Below are positions 47,265 through 54,618 of a stretch of 54,618 bases of DNA, in pieces (position 1 is the first letter of the stretch; each line of letters begins with the position of its first letter). The translations under genes and the position numbers were made by a program. Below the pieces are notes generated by a model that was given only the letters and a program-made list of their open reading frames with translations, was not told where the DNA came from and did no database searches. Source of the DNA: a bacterium (GTDB lineage Bacteria > Krumholzibacteriota > Krumholzibacteriia > LZORAL124-64-63); the NCBI GenBank assembly GCA_003353795.1, contig PIVY01000001.1, positions 80,932 through 135,549 on the forward strand, in the 5' to 3' direction.

Positions 47265-49973
47265 GTGACCATCAGCGAGATCCGCGCGCGTTTTCTCGAG
47301 TTCTTCAAGGAGCACGGCCACACCGTGGTGTCGTCGAGCACCCTCGTGCCCAAGGACGATCCGACGCTCCACTTCACCAACGCCGGCATGAATCAGTTCA
47401 AGGCCGTCTTCACCGGCGTCGAGAACCGCGACTACAAGCGGGCCACCAGCGTCCAGAAGTGCATGCGTGTTTCGGGTAAGCACAACGACCTCGAGGAGGT
47501 GGGCAAGGACGCCCGCCACCACACCTTCTTCGAGATGCTCGGCAACTGGAGCTTCGGCGATTACTACAAGAAGGAGTCGCTGGCCTGGGGCTACGACTTC
47601 CTGGTCAAGGACATGGGCCTCGACGCCTCGCGCCTCTGGTACTCGGTCTACAAGGACGACGACGAGGCCTACCAGATCTTCCACGACCAGCTCCACATTC
47701 CCGCCGAACGCATCGTGCGCCTGGGCGACATCGAGCACGGTGACGAGGAGAACTTCTGGTCCATGGGCGATGTCGGTCCCTGCGGCCCCTGCGCCGAGAT
47801 CCACTTCGACCAGGGCGATCACATGGCGTGCGACCACCCCGACGGTTGTGCGGTCGGGGTCTGCGATTGCGACCGCTGGCTCGAGCTCTGGAACCACGTC
47901 TTCATGCAGTACGATCGCGACAAGGCCGGCACGCTGACGCCCCTGCCCATGCAGAGCGTCGACACCGGTCTCGGCCTCGAGCGCCTCGCGGCCGTGCTCC
48001 AAAAGGTGGACAGCAACTACAAGACCGACCTCTTCGAGCGCCTCATCGCCCGCGTGGCGAGGATCTGCGGCCGCGAGCCCGTGGGCGAGGACCGCATCTC
48101 CATGCAGGTCATCGCCGACCATGCCCGCGCCGTGGCCTTCACCCTGGCCGACGGCGCCACGCCGAGTAACAGCGATAGCGGTTACGTCATCCGCCGCATC
48201 TTGCGCCGGGCCCTGCGTCACGGCTACTTGCTCGAGGTGGAGGAGCCGTTCCTCTTTCAAATCTGCGACGAGGTCGTCGATGCCATGGGCGACGCCTACC
48301 CCGAACTGAGCGAACAGCGCGACCGCATCCTCACCATCTGCCGCCAGGAGGAGGAGCGTTTCCTGCGCACCCTCGGTGCCGGTATCAAGATCTACGGCGA
48401 GATCCGCAGCGGCATGCAGGCCGCCGGTCGCACCGAGGTTTCGGGCGAGGAAGCGTTCAAGCTCCACGACACCTTCGGCTTTCCGGTGGACCTCACCGCC
48501 GTCATGGCTGAAGAGGACGGTTTCACCGTGGATACGGTCGGCTTCAAGGAACTCATGTCGAAGCAGCGCGCGCAGAGCGGCAAGGAACGTGTCTTCATGG
48601 CCGGCATCGGCGCCTGGCAGCCGCTCGGCGACACCGATCAAACACGCAGCAAGTTCACCGGCTTCGACGACATGGAAGCCGACACCGCGGTGATCGCCGT
48701 GCGGGCCGGCGGCGAGGACTCTGACGGCACGCTCACCCACCTGCTCCTGGCCGAGTCGCCCTTCTACCCCGAGGGCGGCGGCCAGATCGGCGACACCGGC
48801 GAGATGACTCTGGCCGACGGCGCCATCCTGCCCGTGATCACGACGGTCAAGAGCGAGGACGGTCCGGCCCTGGTGGTGCGCGGCGATCTCCATACCGTGC
48901 GCGCGAATCTCGGCTCGGGCAGCCCGGTGACCGTGCGGGTCGACGCCGCGCGACGCCTGCCCACCATGCGCCACCACACGGCCACCCACCTGGTGCACGC
49001 CGCCCTGCGCCGCGTGCTGGGCAGTCACGTAGAGCAGGCGGGCAGCGAGGTCACGCCCGAGCGGCTGCGCTTCGATTTTCGCCACGACAAGCCCATGACC
49101 CGCGACGAGATCGCGCGCGTGGAGGACCTGGTGAACGCCTCGGTGCTGGACAACCAGCCCGTATTGCGTCGCGAGAACGTGCCCCTGGCCGAGGCCAAGG
49201 CCGCCGGCGCCATGGCGCTGTTCGGCGAGAAGTACGGCGACTCCGTGCGCATGATCGAGATCCCGGGCGGCGCGGCGGTGGCCGGCGCCATGGACCAGTC
49301 CGACGGCGACACCTATTCCCTCGAGCTCTGTGGCGGCACCCACTGCGATGCCACCGGCGACGTGGGCCGGTTCCGCATCACCAGCGAGGGCTCGGTGGCC
49401 GCCGGCGTGCGGCGCATCGAGGCCGTGGCCGGTGAGATCGCCACCGGTCTGGACCGCGCCGACCGCCAACAACTCGACGCCCTGGGCGACGTGTTGCGCC
49501 CCGACGGCGGTCCCTATGCCGAGCAGGCGGCCGCGCTCCAGGCCGAGATCGCCGACCTGCGCAAGGAACTCCAGCGCAACCAGCAGGCCTCGGCCCAGGA
49601 AGGGCTCGAGGACACGCTGGCCAATCCCGTGACGGTGGGGTCGGTGAACCTGGTCTGCGCCGAGGTGCCCGCGGCCGATCGCGGCGCGCTGTTACAACTG
49701 GGCGACCACGTCCGGGACACGCTCGGCACCGCGGGCGTGGTTGTGCTCGGAGCGACCCTGGACGGCAAGGGCATGTTGCTCGTGACGTTGACGCCCGATC
49801 TGGTGGACGCCAAGACGCTGCACGCGGGCAACCTCGTGAAGGATCTGGCGGCCATCGTGGGTGGACGCGGTGGCGGTCGGCCGAACACGGCCCAGGCCGG
49901 ACTGCCGGACGCCGACGCGGTACGGAAGGTGCTGGCCGCGGTGCCGGACGCGGTGGCCGCGCTGGTTGACTAG
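47265..49973 (+). CDS. alaS: Alanyl-tRNA synthetase
   Basis: 902 residues, full length for the family. The class II aminoacylation core opens with EIRARFLEFFKEHGHT, SSSTLVP and NAGMNQFK, with MGDVGPCGPCAEIHFDQG near residue 170. The editing domain carries zinc ligands in HHTATHLVHAALRRVLG (near residue 570) and CGGTHCDATGDVGRF (near residue 690). The C-Ala domain ends in GGRGGGRPNTAQAG, the conserved DHHA1-type glycine loop. It charges tRNA-Ala and clears mischarged Ser or Gly. GTG start. The end overlaps a convergent membrane-protein gene by 4 nt. Confidence 0.97.
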   Translation: MTISEIRARFLEFFKEHGHTVVSSSTLVPKDDPTLHFTNAGMNQFKAVFTGVENRDYKRATSVQKCMRVSGKHNDLEEVGKDARHHTFFEMLGNWSFGDYYKKESLAWGYDFLVKDMGLDASRLWYSVYKDDDEAYQIFHDQLHIPAERIVRLGDIEHGDEENFWSMGDVGPCGPCAEIHFDQGDHMACDHPDGCAVGVCDCDRWLELWNHVFMQYDRDKAGTLTPLPMQSVDTGLGLERLAAVLQKVDSNYKTDLFERLIARVARICGREPVGEDRISMQVIADHARAVAFTLADGATPSNSDSGYVIRRILRRALRHGYLLEVEEPFLFQICDEVVDAMGDAYPELSEQRDRILTICRQEEERFLRTLGAGIKIYGEIRSGMQAAGRTEVSGEEAFKLHDTFGFPVDLTAVMAEEDGFTVDTVGFKELMSKQRAQSGKERVFMAGIGAWQPLGDTDQTRSKFTGFDDMEADTAVIAVRAGGEDSDGTLTHLLLAESPFYPEGGGQIGDTGEMTLADGAILPVITTVKSEDGPALVVRGDLHTVRANLGSGSPVTVRVDAARRLPTMRHHTATHLVHAALRRVLGSHVEQAGSEVTPERLRFDFRHDKPMTRDEIARVEDLVNASVLDNQPVLRRENVPLAEAKAAGAMALFGEKYGDSVRMIEIPGGAAVAGAMDQSDGDTYSLELCGGTHCDATGDVGRFRITSEGSVAAGVRRIEAVAGEIATGLDRADRQQLDALGDVLRPDGGPYAEQAAALQAEIADLRKELQRNQQASAQEGLEDTLANPVTVGSVNLVCAEVPAADRGALLQLGDHVRDTLGTAGVVVLGATLDGKGMLLVTLTPDLVDAKTLHAGNLVKDLAAIVGGRGGGRPNTAQAGLPDADAVRKVLAAVPDAVAALVD

Positions 49974-51577
49974 CCGAGCGGTAGCCTGAGCGCGAGCAGG
50001 ACCTGCTCGTCGCCGTACAGGTCGGCGTCGCCGAATCGCAGCACTTCCATGGGCTCGGGCAGCGGCCCCAGCGCCGCCTCGATCTCCGCTTCGACCTGCG
50101 GCCACTCGCTGGCCGTCACGTACAGGGCGCCGCCGCCGGACAGCGTCCGGACGGCGGCGTCCACCGCTTCGCGCAGCACCGTGTGTCCGTGATCGTCGCG
50201 GTCGGAGTTGGGACCGGGCAGCCCGTGGACTGGCTGCTGGGGGCGGAAGTAGAGCGCGCACTGCCAGACGCGGTCTTCCTGCAGGATCACCGTGTCGGCC
50301 GGCTGGACCACGCGGGCCAGGAACATGATCATCGGTTGGCGGTCGTCGTGAATCCGGTGCCGCGGCAGGATGCCGCCGGCCAGATTGAAGCTGAAGGCCA
50401 GGGCCACGGCCGCTGTCACGGCCACCATGCCGAGCCGGGGTCGTCGCCGGGGCCAGCCGGACCAGCCTACGGCCGCCAGGGCGAGCAGACCCGGCAGGAT
50501 CGGTGCCCAGAACTTGCGGTTGGCGGGCTCCCACCAGCCGGCGAAGAGGGCGCCCAGCAGCACCAGCAAGGCCACGTTGATCACGGCCCGTCTGTCGCCA
50601 GGATCGCGGTCGCCGGTGGTGCCGAGCACTAACCCGATTAGCAGGCGACCGATCCCCACGGCCACGAGCGTTCCTACCAGCAGGAAGGGCAGCAACGCCA
50701 GCACGAAGGCGGCGTCCATCGGCCGGCCCCCGAAGGCGTAAGGTTTGAACGGAGCGCCCGTGAGCAGGGTCGACGCCAGGCCGCGCGGCGTGTCGGCCGA
50801 GAACAGCAGGCGCAACGAACCGCAACGACCGGCGAACTCCTGGGTGTAGCCCGTGAACCAGCGCCACAGGTCGACGGGCGCGACGCTGCCGGTGGCCCAG
50901 GCGCCCGCGATCAGGTAACAGGCAAGTACCGCGGCGCCGGCACCGAAGAGCGTGCCCAGTCCGTACCGCCACCTCACGCCGGGGGCGGCTTCCCGCCCTA
51001 CCATCCAGGCCAGCAGCGGCGCCCACAGTACGAGCGACTGGTGGATCAGCACACCGCCGGCGATGACCCCGCCCACGGTCACCGCCGTGCGCACGGTGGG
51101 CGCCTCGCCGTGCGACGGTAGCCGGGCGGCCCAGTAGAGATTCAGGGTGCCGAAGATCACGAAGAGGGGGAGTCCCTCGGCCTGGGTCGCGTGGTACCAG
51201 GGAACGTAGCTCACGCCGAGGAGCAGCCACCAGCCAACCGCCGTCGCCCCGTCGCGCAATAGCAGACGCAGCAATCGGGCCGCCACCAGCAGCGAGCCCA
51301 GGCTGACCAGGATGTTCAGGATCTGGATGGGGGCGACTGCGCGGCCCGGCCATCCGAACCACTGCCAGAGGCGCCACCAGGCGCGCAACAACGGCTCGAG
51401 AGCCAGGTGGTGGGGGTGGAGCAGTCGCCGCCACTCGGCGAACTCGGCATCCCACAGGTAGTACATGCTGTCGATGGTGAAGATGTGCTGGCGCAACGCG
51501 AGGTACAGGATCGCGAGGCCGACCGGGACGAGCAGGCGTACGGCAAGGGGCAAACTGGTGGTCCGGGCGCGGTTCAC
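49970..51577 (-). CDS. Polytopic membrane protein, GT-C glycosyltransferase-like
   Basis: 535 residues from a GTG at 51577. About ten to eleven membrane segments in the first 400 residues, with an early external loop containing IDSMYYLWDAEFAEW, where acidic residues of GT-C enzymes are usually found. A soluble C-terminal part of about 110 residues (VILQEDRVWQCALYFRP, ALYVTASEWPQVEAEIEAAL) follows. The layout suggests a polyprenyl-phosphate-dependent sugar transferase of the GT39/ArnT/PMT type, but no decisive motif is present. It follows the DJ-1 gene by 80 nt on the same strand. Inner membrane; function tentative. Confidence 0.72.
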   Translation of the reverse strand: MNRARTTSLPLAVRLLVPVGLAILYLALRQHIFTIDSMYYLWDAEFAEWRRLLHPHHLALEPLLRAWWRLWQWFGWPGRAVAPIQILNILVSLGSLLVAARLLRLLLRDGATAVGWWLLLGVSYVPWYHATQAEGLPLFVIFGTLNLYWAARLPSHGEAPTVRTAVTVGGVIAGGVLIHQSLVLWAPLLAWMVGREAAPGVRWRYGLGTLFGAGAAVLACYLIAGAWATGSVAPVDLWRWFTGYTQEFAGRCGSLRLLFSADTPRGLASTLLTGAPFKPYAFGGRPMDAAFVLALLPFLLVGTLVAVGIGRLLIGLVLGTTGDRDPGDRRAVINVALLVLLGALFAGWWEPANRKFWAPILPGLLALAAVGWSGWPRRRPRLGMVAVTAAVALAFSFNLAGGILPRHRIHDDRQPMIMFLARVVQPADTVILQEDRVWQCALYFRPQQPVHGLPGPNSDRDDHGHTVLREAVDAAVRTLSGGGALYVTASEWPQVEAEIEAALGPLPEPMEVLRFGDADLYGDEQVLLALRLPLG

Positions 51578-51657
51578 CGTCCGGTGTCACTCCTGAAGAC
51601 GCGGGGAGAGGCGGGCGCGGCGGCCAATGTACCATGACCGCCGGAGCGATCGAAGCG

Positions 51658-52218
51658 CTATTCCTGGGCGAGCATGGGACCGGCCACGGCGGCGCGGGCA
51701 TCGTCGCCGAGCAGTTCCTCTACCAGTGTGAACGCGAATTCCAGCGCCGTGCCGGGACCGCGGCTGGTGACCACGTGACCGTCCACGACCACGCGATCCT
51801 CGCGGCGGCGGGCGGGATCGAGCTGCTCGACGAACGCCGGGTGACAGGTGGCGGCGCGGCCGTCGAGTATGCCCAGGGGCTGCAACACGAGAGCGGGGGC
51901 GGCGCAGATGGCGGCCACCAGGGCGCCGCGTGCGTGCTGGGACCGGAGCATGGCGCCCAGTGGCTCGCAATGGCGCAGGTACTCGGCGCCGGGCATGCCG
52001 CCGGGCACGGCGATGAGGTCGAACTCGCGTCCGTCGAGGTCGTCCAGCATGACGTCGGCCGTGAGGATCACGCCGCGGCTGCAGGTGACCATGCGGCGCG
52101 CCGCTGCCGAGGCGACGGTCACCTCGACGCCGGCGCGCCGCAGGACGTCGATGATGCAGACGGCCTCGATCTCCTCGGTGCCGGCGGCGATGGGAACGAG
52201 GGCGGCCTTGAGGGGCAT
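51658..52218 (-). CDS. DJ-1/PfpI family protein
   Basis: 186 residues, full length for the YajL/ThiJ/DJ-1 group. The reactive cysteine is Cys105 in VAAICAAPALVL, with the acidic partner near Glu15-Glu16 (GTEEIEA). VPGGMPGAEYL and TSRGPGTALEFAFTLVEELLG are further signatures. Family members act as redox-regulated chaperones, glyoxalases or deglycases; which one applies is not set by sequence. GGAGG lies 8 nt before the ATG. Between the secreted beta-rich protein gene (30 nt) and the GT-C-like gene. Cytoplasmic. Confidence 0.93.
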   Translation of the reverse strand: MPLKAALVPIAAGTEEIEAVCIIDVLRRAGVEVTVASAAARRMVTCSRGVILTADVMLDDLDGREFDLIAVPGGMPGAEYLRHCEPLGAMLRSQHARGALVAAICAAPALVLQPLGILDGRAATCHPAFVEQLDPARRREDRVVVDGHVVTSRGPGTALEFAFTLVEELLGDDARAAVAGPMLAQE

Positions 52219-52248
52219 GGCGGTCCTCCTGTTCGGGGTACTGACAAG

Positions 52249-53283
52249 CTAGTGAGAGGAACCGTTGCCGCCGAACGAGCGCGAGATGCCGACGCCGAAC
52301 ATGATGGTGCCGGGCTTGTCTCCGTCGACCTGCTGCAGCGATACGGCGGAGCCTGCTTCCAGCGTCCATGCCCAGCCATTGCCAATCAGCGTGCGAAGAC
52401 CGCCGGTGAAGGAGACTCCGGCACTGCCACCGAGGGGGCCGTACAAGCCGAGACCGAAGTTGAGGTAGGGCTGCACGGTGCCCACGCGTGGGCCCAGGCG
52501 CATGAGCAGCGCGCCCGAGTATCGACTGCTGCCTGGCACGCGCGACTCTTCGGACACGGTCACCGCCGTTCCCAGGGAAACGCGCGATCCCAGCGGCCAC
52601 CAGAGCGCGGTGCGCAGGGCGAACTGACTGTGCGTCCCGTCCGGCTTGCGCCAGCCGACGCCGGTCAAGGCGGGGGTCACGTCCAGCCAGGGACCGGGTG
52701 CCCAGATCCGGCGCTTGCGTCCGTCGGGATGGGGCAGGAAATCCGCCCGTGCGGTGTCGGCGCCGGGCGTCGAATGCACGAGGGTCCAGTTCTCGGGAAC
52801 CGGGCCGGCAACTCCCGAGATCAGTCCCACGATCAGGCCGCCCGAGATCACCGCGGCCATGCCAATTCCGGTCCCCAGATTGCTCAAGAATCCGGAATCA
52901 GCCTCGTTGTAGGTGCCAGCGTAGATGGCCGTTGCCGCCATGGCGCCCACCGCCATGCCGTAGCCGAGCCCGCGGGCGAAGGCGTCGGAACGGCTGCGGA
53001 GGGGGATCCAGATGGCCTGGCAGGTGGCTGTGCTGACCACGACGCCACGGTCGGTGACCAGCGATGAATCGACCACCGCGGCCACCGTGCCGTGTCCCAG
53101 TTCACCATCGATGAGCAGCCAGGCGACGAGGTCGCCGGGGACGAGTTCGGCCAGGAGCGCGGGGCGGTCCTTCGGTGCGGGATCGTCAGGGTGGCCGACG
53201 TTGTCCTGCGACCAGTCCTGGGCGGTGGCGCCGGTGGAGACGGTCAGGATCATCAGCAGCGACAGGATGAGCTTCGGATTCAT
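52249..53283 (-). CDS. Exported beta-rich protein of unknown function
   Basis: 344 residues from the ATG at 53283, which follows GGAGGGG and starts a signal peptide (MNPKLILSLLMILTVSTGATA/QD). A small N-terminal domain (residues 25-95; LAELVPGDLVAWLLIDGELGHGTVAAVVDSS) has alternating strands. Two glycine-rich hydrophobic stretches follow (about 105-165; GYGMAVGAMAATAIYAGT, GIGMAAVISGGLIVGLI). The last 150 residues alternate polar and apolar residues like an outer-membrane barrel (ALRTALWWPLGSRVSLGTAV, YLNFGLGLYGPLG, IMFGVGISRSFG). I do not recognise the family. Likely envelope protein. Confidence 0.75.
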   Translation of the reverse strand: MNPKLILSLLMILTVSTGATAQDWSQDNVGHPDDPAPKDRPALLAELVPGDLVAWLLIDGELGHGTVAAVVDSSLVTDRGVVVSTATCQAIWIPLRSRSDAFARGLGYGMAVGAMAATAIYAGTYNEADSGFLSNLGTGIGMAAVISGGLIVGLISGVAGPVPENWTLVHSTPGADTARADFLPHPDGRKRRIWAPGPWLDVTPALTGVGWRKPDGTHSQFALRTALWWPLGSRVSLGTAVTVSEESRVPGSSRYSGALLMRLGPRVGTVQPYLNFGLGLYGPLGGSAGVSFTGGLRTLIGNGWAWTLEAGSAVSLQQVDGDKPGTIMFGVGISRSFGGNGSSH

Positions 53284-53349
53284 GGCTTCCCCTCCGTCGA
53301 AGATACAGGCTGAATCTACGCATTCAGGGGTGCGTCGGAAACAACGAAG

Positions 53350-53380
53350 AACCGCCGCCGGTTCCGATTCGGCGGCGGTC
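53350..53380 (-). terminator. Terminator after the multihaem cytochrome gene
   Basis: ACCGCCGCC and GGCGGCGGT form a 9-bp stem around an 11-nt loop; read on the - strand it is followed by TTCTTCGTTGTTT. It lies about 25 nt past the cytochrome stop codon. Confidence 0.68.
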
Positions 53381-53405
53381 CTGACCGAAGGATGTTCGCA
53401 GCGGC

Positions 53406-54618
53406 CTAGCGGGCGCCCGTGAACTCCCGCTGGAGGTAGATGTGCATGGCCGAGTCCGGCTGGGCCGGTGCGATGGGTTCGAGATACCGGAACGGCGACG
53501 GACTCTCGAAGGCCAGGATCGAATGACAGAGCGTGCAGTCTGCCGAGATCGTCTGCCCTTCGCTGTCCACCAGGTCGTTGTTGTGGCAACGGAAGCAGCC
53601 TGCCTTGCCTTGCCGGTGTCCGAGATGGCTGGGATAGCCGCCCCATTCCACCTTCATGTCCGGATGGACATTGCGCGCATGGGCGGCCGCCAGTTCCACG
53701 ACCATCTCGTCGAGACCGCGAACGTGGCGTCGCAGGACCTCGGGGGCGCGACGCTGGTAGAATCCGCGCACCGCTCCGCCGATGGCGGCTTCACGATCGT
53801 CCTTCGACTTGACCGTGGTGGTGATCGCCTCCATGGCCGCGGACTTGGCCCACGGTACGGTGCGATCGATCCTGCCCTCGGCCAGGAGCTCGTCCACCAC
53901 GTCCTCGGGAGTCTGGTAGACGTGCGTGGCGCGATTGTGGCAATCGATGCAGTCGAAGGTGCGGACATCCGGCAACTCGTGTTCGTCCGGAATGATGGCC
54001 CGGCGGTTCTCGAACCTCTGGACCTCGTCGCCCCGCTTGACCTCCACCCAGGCCATGGTCAGGCGGTCTTCCGAGGTGGGCTGGTAACGCACCTCGTTCT
54101 CCGCCGACACGTGCCAGTGGATCTTACCTTCCTGGCCCCCCGCACCGACCTTCAAGGCCAGGGTGCTGTAGCGGGCCGTCGAGGCGCTATCGGCGGCGAA
54201 GCGGGTGAAGCCCTTGATGCGGTCACCGTAGAACTTGTCCGGCCAGTGACACTTCTCGCAGGTCTCCCGCGCCGGGCGCAGGGTGTGCACCGGGGTGGGG
54301 ATGGGGCGATTGTAACCACCGGTGGTGACGAGCCACATCTGCCTGAGACCGTTCAGTTTGGCTTCGATCAGGGCCTCGCCGCCTTCACCCACGTGACACT
54401 CCACACACGCCACGTGGGCGTGGGGACTGCTCTGGTAGGTGACCCACTCGGGGTTCATCACGGTATGACAGGTGGTGCCGCAGAACTCGGCGGAGTCCAT
54501 GTGGTGCAGGATGGCCGCGCCACCGAAACCGATGATCAGCAGGTTGGCCACGGTGAGTCCTGCGGTGGTCACGGCCAGGCCCGACCCGAAGTTTTTGCGC
54601 TCGACGAGTTGGTCGGGG
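53406..54618 (-). CDS. NapC/NirT-type multihaem cytochrome c (5' end cut by window edge)
   Basis: At least 404 residues; the frame stays open to the window end (PDQLVERKNFGSGLAV before the GTG at 54572), so the true start is outside. A membrane anchor (LTVANLLIIGFGGAAIL) is followed by six haem sites. The first is CGTTCH, a CX3CH form; then come CVECH, CEKCH, CIDCH, CFRCH and CTLCH. The N-terminal half (FCGTTCHTVMNPEW, SPHAHVACVECH) matches NapC/NirT quinol-oxidising cytochromes. It probably passes electrons from membrane quinols to periplasmic partners. A partner oxidoreductase may lie beyond the window. Confidence 0.88.
   Translation of the reverse strand, partial: PDQLVERKNFGSGLAVTTAGLTVANLLIIGFGGAAILHHMDSAEFCGTTCHTVMNPEWVTYQSSPHAHVACVECHVGEGGEALIEAKLNGLRQMWLVTTGGYNRPIPTPVHTLRPARETCEKCHWPDKFYGDRIKGFTRFAADSASTARYSTLALKVGAGGQEGKIHWHVSAENEVRYQPTSEDRLTMAWVEVKRGDEVQRFENRRAIIPDEHELPDVRTFDCIDCHNRATHVYQTPEDVVDELLAEGRIDRTVPWAKSAAMEAITTTVKSKDDREAAIGGAVRGFYQRRAPEVLRRHVRGLDEMVVELAAAHARNVHPDMKVEWGGYPSHLGHRQGKAGCFRCHNNDLVDSEGQTISADCTLCHSILAFESPSPFRYLEPIAPAQPDSAMHIYLQREFTGAR

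Noticed and set aside
51578-51657. A promoter or small gene between the DJ-1 and GT-C-like genes
   Set aside because: The 80-nt gap shows neither a convincing -10/-35 pair nor a coding frame with a ribosome site.
49692-51701. Antisense-frame ORF of 669 codons overlapping the membrane protein gene
   Set aside because: Arg/Pro-rich composition typical of a shifted frame in GC-rich DNA; the 535-residue frame has proper membrane segments.

Overview
The window is GC-rich (by eye about two-thirds G+C), densely coded and bacterial. Features pointing to a Gram-negative cell are outer-membrane beta-barrel candidates, lipoproteins, a Pga-type exopolysaccharide export operon and a membrane-anchored multihaem cytochrome c. 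A glycyl radical enzyme with its activase points to at least facultative anaerobic life. No rRNA, tRNA, CRISPR array, phage or transposase gene was seen. The secreted proteins and overall style suggest an uncultured bacterium of the FCB type (Krumholzibacteriota or Eisenbacteria-like), but this placement is an inference and no marker settles it.

Layout. (1) 1-11 kb: eight paralogous secreted proteins on the + strand. The first, cut by the window edge, is separated from the other seven by a glycyl radical activase and a glycyl radical enzyme that looks like a trans-4-hydroxy-L-proline dehydratase. The seven following genes lie head to tail with mostly 15-16 nt spacers, behind a good extended -10 promoter and ahead of a terminator. 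Full-length members carry a signal peptide, a PPC-like beta-sandwich, a second NGGC/RDTDWF domain and a shared 10-14 residue C-terminal tail. (2) 11-17 kb: an FN3-repeat lipoprotein, a secreted PPP-family phosphatase, a YjbQ protein, a perfect 25-bp inverted repeat, an aminotransferase, a transaldolase-like aldolase, an SRAP protein and a CYTH phosphatase. (3) 17-24 kb: a DUF47-Pit-DinB operon, an HDOD protein, and a LOG-like/PatB pair. (4) 24-38 kb: an FKBP lipoprotein, an S9 peptidase, an AsnB-ACP-acyl ligase trio, a glutathione peroxidase, a CaCA exchanger, a GNAT-HDAC fusion, a fused aconitase-family dehydratase, and a crotonase that lacks the usual catalytic glutamates. (5) 37-43 kb: a TIGR01777 epimerase, glutamine synthetase, a second YjbQ, a CPBP protease, a secreted SRPBCC protein and an orphan COX3-like protein. 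(6) 42-47 kb, - strand: an overlapping pgaD-pgaC-pgaA-pgaB-arfB operon for a poly-N-acetylglucosamine-like polymer. (7) 47-54.6 kb: alaS, a GT-C-like membrane protein, a DJ-1 protein, a secreted beta-rich protein, and a multihaem cytochrome that runs off the window.

The strongest candidates for something undescribed are the tandem secreted family with its common C-terminal tail, together with the hydroxyproline-type glycyl radical pair embedded in it. Next are the single-chain acetyltransferase-deacetylase fusion and the AsnB-ACP-ligase cassette.
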